Of a DNA stretch of 64,000 nucleotides, positions 62,662 through 64,000 are shown piece after piece. Origin of the DNA: CAVRUD01 sp963849635 (GTDB taxonomy: Bacteria; Chloroflexota; Chloroflexia; Thermomicrobiales; UBA6265); the NCBI GenBank assembly GCA_963849635.1, contig CAWKIA010000045.1, positions 62,001 to 126,000 of the forward strand. The letters are read 5' to 3'. The translations under genes were made by a program, and so were the position numbers. Below the pieces are notes generated by a model. It was not told the origin of the DNA, did no database searches, and saw nothing but the letters and a program-made list of their open reading frames with translations. Numbering within the stretch: position 1 is the stretch's first letter; each line of letters begins with the position of its first letter.

Positions 62662-63561
62662 TTACCCAGCAGCATCAACGCAGGTGCCGTCGAAGTCGTC
62701 ACTGCACACGCAACCAGCGGGGCAGTTGAACCCGTTTTCCGGGCTGCAACCGCCACCGCACGTTCCCGTCGCCGGCGCGGCGATGCAGGTGCCGCGGAAG
62801 ATGCCGGTGCAGACGCAGCCAGTCGGACAATGTATTCGGTTGAACGGTTGGCAAACACCGCCGCAGCCGTTTGCGTCCTTGGGCACGCAGGTGCCACTGT
62901 CGATCCCGGTGCACACGCAGGTGGACGGGCAGAACACGCCGTTGCCTGGTGCGCAGCCACCACCGCAGCCGTTTGCGTCCGGCTTGGCGCATATGCCGCT
63001 CGGATAGGAGTTGCAAAGGCAACTCGCGGGGCAACTGCCGTTAGGACTGACCATATGGCAGCCACCGCCGCAGCCGTCCGAATCGGGGGTGACGCACGAA
63101 CCGCTGCTCCAGCCGCTGCAAACGCAGCCTTCCGTGCAGTCCTCGTCGAGCACAACTGAACAGTTGCCGGCACAGGTGTTTGGCGGGGCGGTGGTCGTCG
63201 TGGTCGTCGGCGCAGCGGTCGTCGTGGTGGTGGTTGTTGTTGTAGGTGCCACGGTCGTCGTCGTGGTAGTCGTAGGCGCCGCAGTGGTGGTCGTGGTGGC
63301 GACTGTACCCGTGCAGTTCGCCGGCGGCATGCAGCGGGAATTGCCGTTGGAGTACGTGCAGCAGACGCAGCCGGGTTTGCAGACGCTCGGGTTACTCGCG
63401 CAGATGACGTTGCCGCATTGAGACTGCGTCACCTGGGCGGCGGTTGGCCGGAACGCGGCGAGTAGTCCGACCAGGGAGGCGGCGCTGGCCTTGAGGACAG
63501 AGCGCCGGGAGACGCCGGTCGCCACGGTGCGGGCCAAATCGTCGAATCGCCGATCATCCAT
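62662..63561 (-). CDS. cysteine-rich exported protein with poly-Thr linker, copy B
   Basis: The 299-residue protein is a close relative of copy A. The signal is GVSRRSVLKASAASLVGLLAAF with a clear SRRSVLK twin-arginine motif. The first Cys block CGNVICASNPSVCKPGCVCC is almost identical to copy A. A Thr-rich linker follows, then six Cys repeats (for example CPASCLCNSYPSGICAKPDA). It lies 97 bases upstream of copy A. The repeat number differs between the copies, suggesting repeat gain and loss. Confidence 0.82.
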   Translation of the reverse strand: MDDRRFDDLARTVATGVSRRSVLKASAASLVGLLAAFRPTAAQVTQSQCGNVICASNPSVCKPGCVCCTYSNGNSRCMPPANCTGTVATTTTTAAPTTTTTTTVAPTTTTTTTTTAAPTTTTTTAPPNTCAGNCSVVLDEDCTEGCVCSGWSSGSCVTPDSDGCGGGCHMVSPNGSCPASCLCNSYPSGICAKPDANGCGGGCAPGNGVFCPSTCVCTGIDSGTCVPKDANGCGGVCQPFNRIHCPTGCVCTGIFRGTCIAAPATGTCGGGCSPENGFNCPAGCVCSDDFDGTCVDAAG

Positions 63562-63595
63562 GCAGCTCCTCCAAAGTCACGATTGCCGGATCGTC

Positions 63596-64000
63596 TCAGC
63601 CGCCGCAGCGATTGTTGATGCAGCCGAGACTTACCCCGCCGCAGCAGTCGACAAAGCTTGAGCAGGTGCCGCCGCGGGGCCGGCAGCACAGCGTCGGCAG
63701 ATCGTTGGCCGAGCCGTCGAAAATCTGGTCGCAGGACATCGGTTCAGGTAGTTGACAGCATGTCTCGGAGCCGAAGAAGCAGCCCGAACCGAGCGGTTGA
63801 CACGGCACGGACGTGGTCGTGGTCGCGGCCATTGAGCTGCAGAGCCCTCGGCATGTCCCGAAGATGCACGCGAAGCCGTCGTCGCACGCCCCTGTGTCAG
63901 ACCCGCTGCAGCTTCTTCCCTGGGTGTCGTTGACGCAGGAGAGGCCGCCGTCAAGGCGCTGGAGGCATTGGCAGGGACTTGCGCAACAGACGCCGTTGCA
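63596..64000 (-). CDS. cysteine-rich protein, copy C (partial, cut by window edge)
   Basis: At least 134 residues are present, and the N-terminus lies beyond 64000. The visible part has Cys pairs in different spacing (CNGVCCASPCQCLQRLDG, CDDGFACIFGTCRGLC), a short ATTTTSVP linker and a last block with CCQLPEPMSC, LCCRPRGGTC and CCGGVSLGCINNRCGG. The organisation differs from copies A and B, but the poly-Thr joint and the tandem position link them. It lies 35 bases upstream of copy B, so the three may be one transcript. Confidence 0.7.
   Translation of the reverse strand, partial: CNGVCCASPCQCLQRLDGGLSCVNDTQGRSCSGSDTGACDDGFACIFGTCRGLCSSMAATTTTSVPCQPLGSGCFFGSETCCQLPEPMSCDQIFDGSANDLPTLCCRPRGGTCSSFVDCCGGVSLGCINNRCGG

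Noticed and set aside
1..64000. CRISPR array or Cas genes
   Set aside because: No run of regularly spaced direct repeats and no Cas-like protein was seen.

Overview
The window is high-GC DNA from a free-living, aerobic bacterium, most likely a Chloroflexota member of the Thermomicrobia type. This is inferred from protein style only: tandem Agl23/TIGR03663-like GT-C membrane proteins, twin-arginine exported proteins with poly-Thr linkers, frequent GTG/TTG starts, and dispersed repeats with GTCATCCCGAGCTTGTCGAG ends. No rRNA or marker gene confirms it.

Layout. 1-8.1 kb: a HAD/SerA fusion running off the left edge, a GNAT acetyltransferase, a D-2-hydroxyacid dehydrogenase, then a rightward amino-acid/amide catabolic set (M24 peptidase, N-carbamoyl-amino-acid-type amidohydrolase, DinB-like protein, FAD oxidase) and two small genes. 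8.1-17.4 kb: three leftward GT-C membrane proteins, one fused to NHL repeats, and a divergent anchored protein. 17.4-24.7 kb: flavin reductase, cupin, ammonium channel with a 43-residue membrane peptide behind it, a membrane protein with a palindromic operator, a homodimeric-type pyruvate dehydrogenase E1 and an exported protein. 24.9-32.6 kb: one operon of glutamine-synthetase-like ligase, FluG-type amidohydrolase and a complete Liv-type ABC transporter. 32.7-35.9 kb: folB-folE-folP-folK-pdxH. 36.0-40.8 kb: leftward catabolic operon (BKACE enzyme, M81 metallopeptidase, SDR, glycolipid-binding-like protein, acetamidase). 41.1-47.4 kb: receiver protein, tRNA-Glu, and a 5.6-kb insert bounded by a 20-bp copy of the tRNA 3' end, carrying MFS and SulP transporters plus decayed fragments. 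47.9-53.3 kb: phospholipase D family protein, DinB/ClbS protein and the three-gene proton-translocating transhydrogenase pntA1-pntA2-pntB. 53.3-61.4 kb: cupin, Gfo/Idh/MocA oxidoreductase, FAD oxidoreductase related to UDP-galactopyranose mutase, Mn-type superoxide dismutase, NudC. 61.7-64 kb: three tandem cysteine-rich exported proteins, the last cut by the right edge.

Themes. Much of the window concerns uptake and breakdown of nitrogenous organics (Liv transporter, GS-like ligase, amidohydrolases, acetamidase, BKACE, Amt). A second theme is the cell surface (GT-C enzymes, Cys-rich proteins).

Sequence quality. At least eleven genes that should be intact carry one or more single-base frameshifts, mostly extra bases in short homopolymers. 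They are best read as consensus errors of an assembly, so such genes are given as CDS over their full span with the shift position noted.
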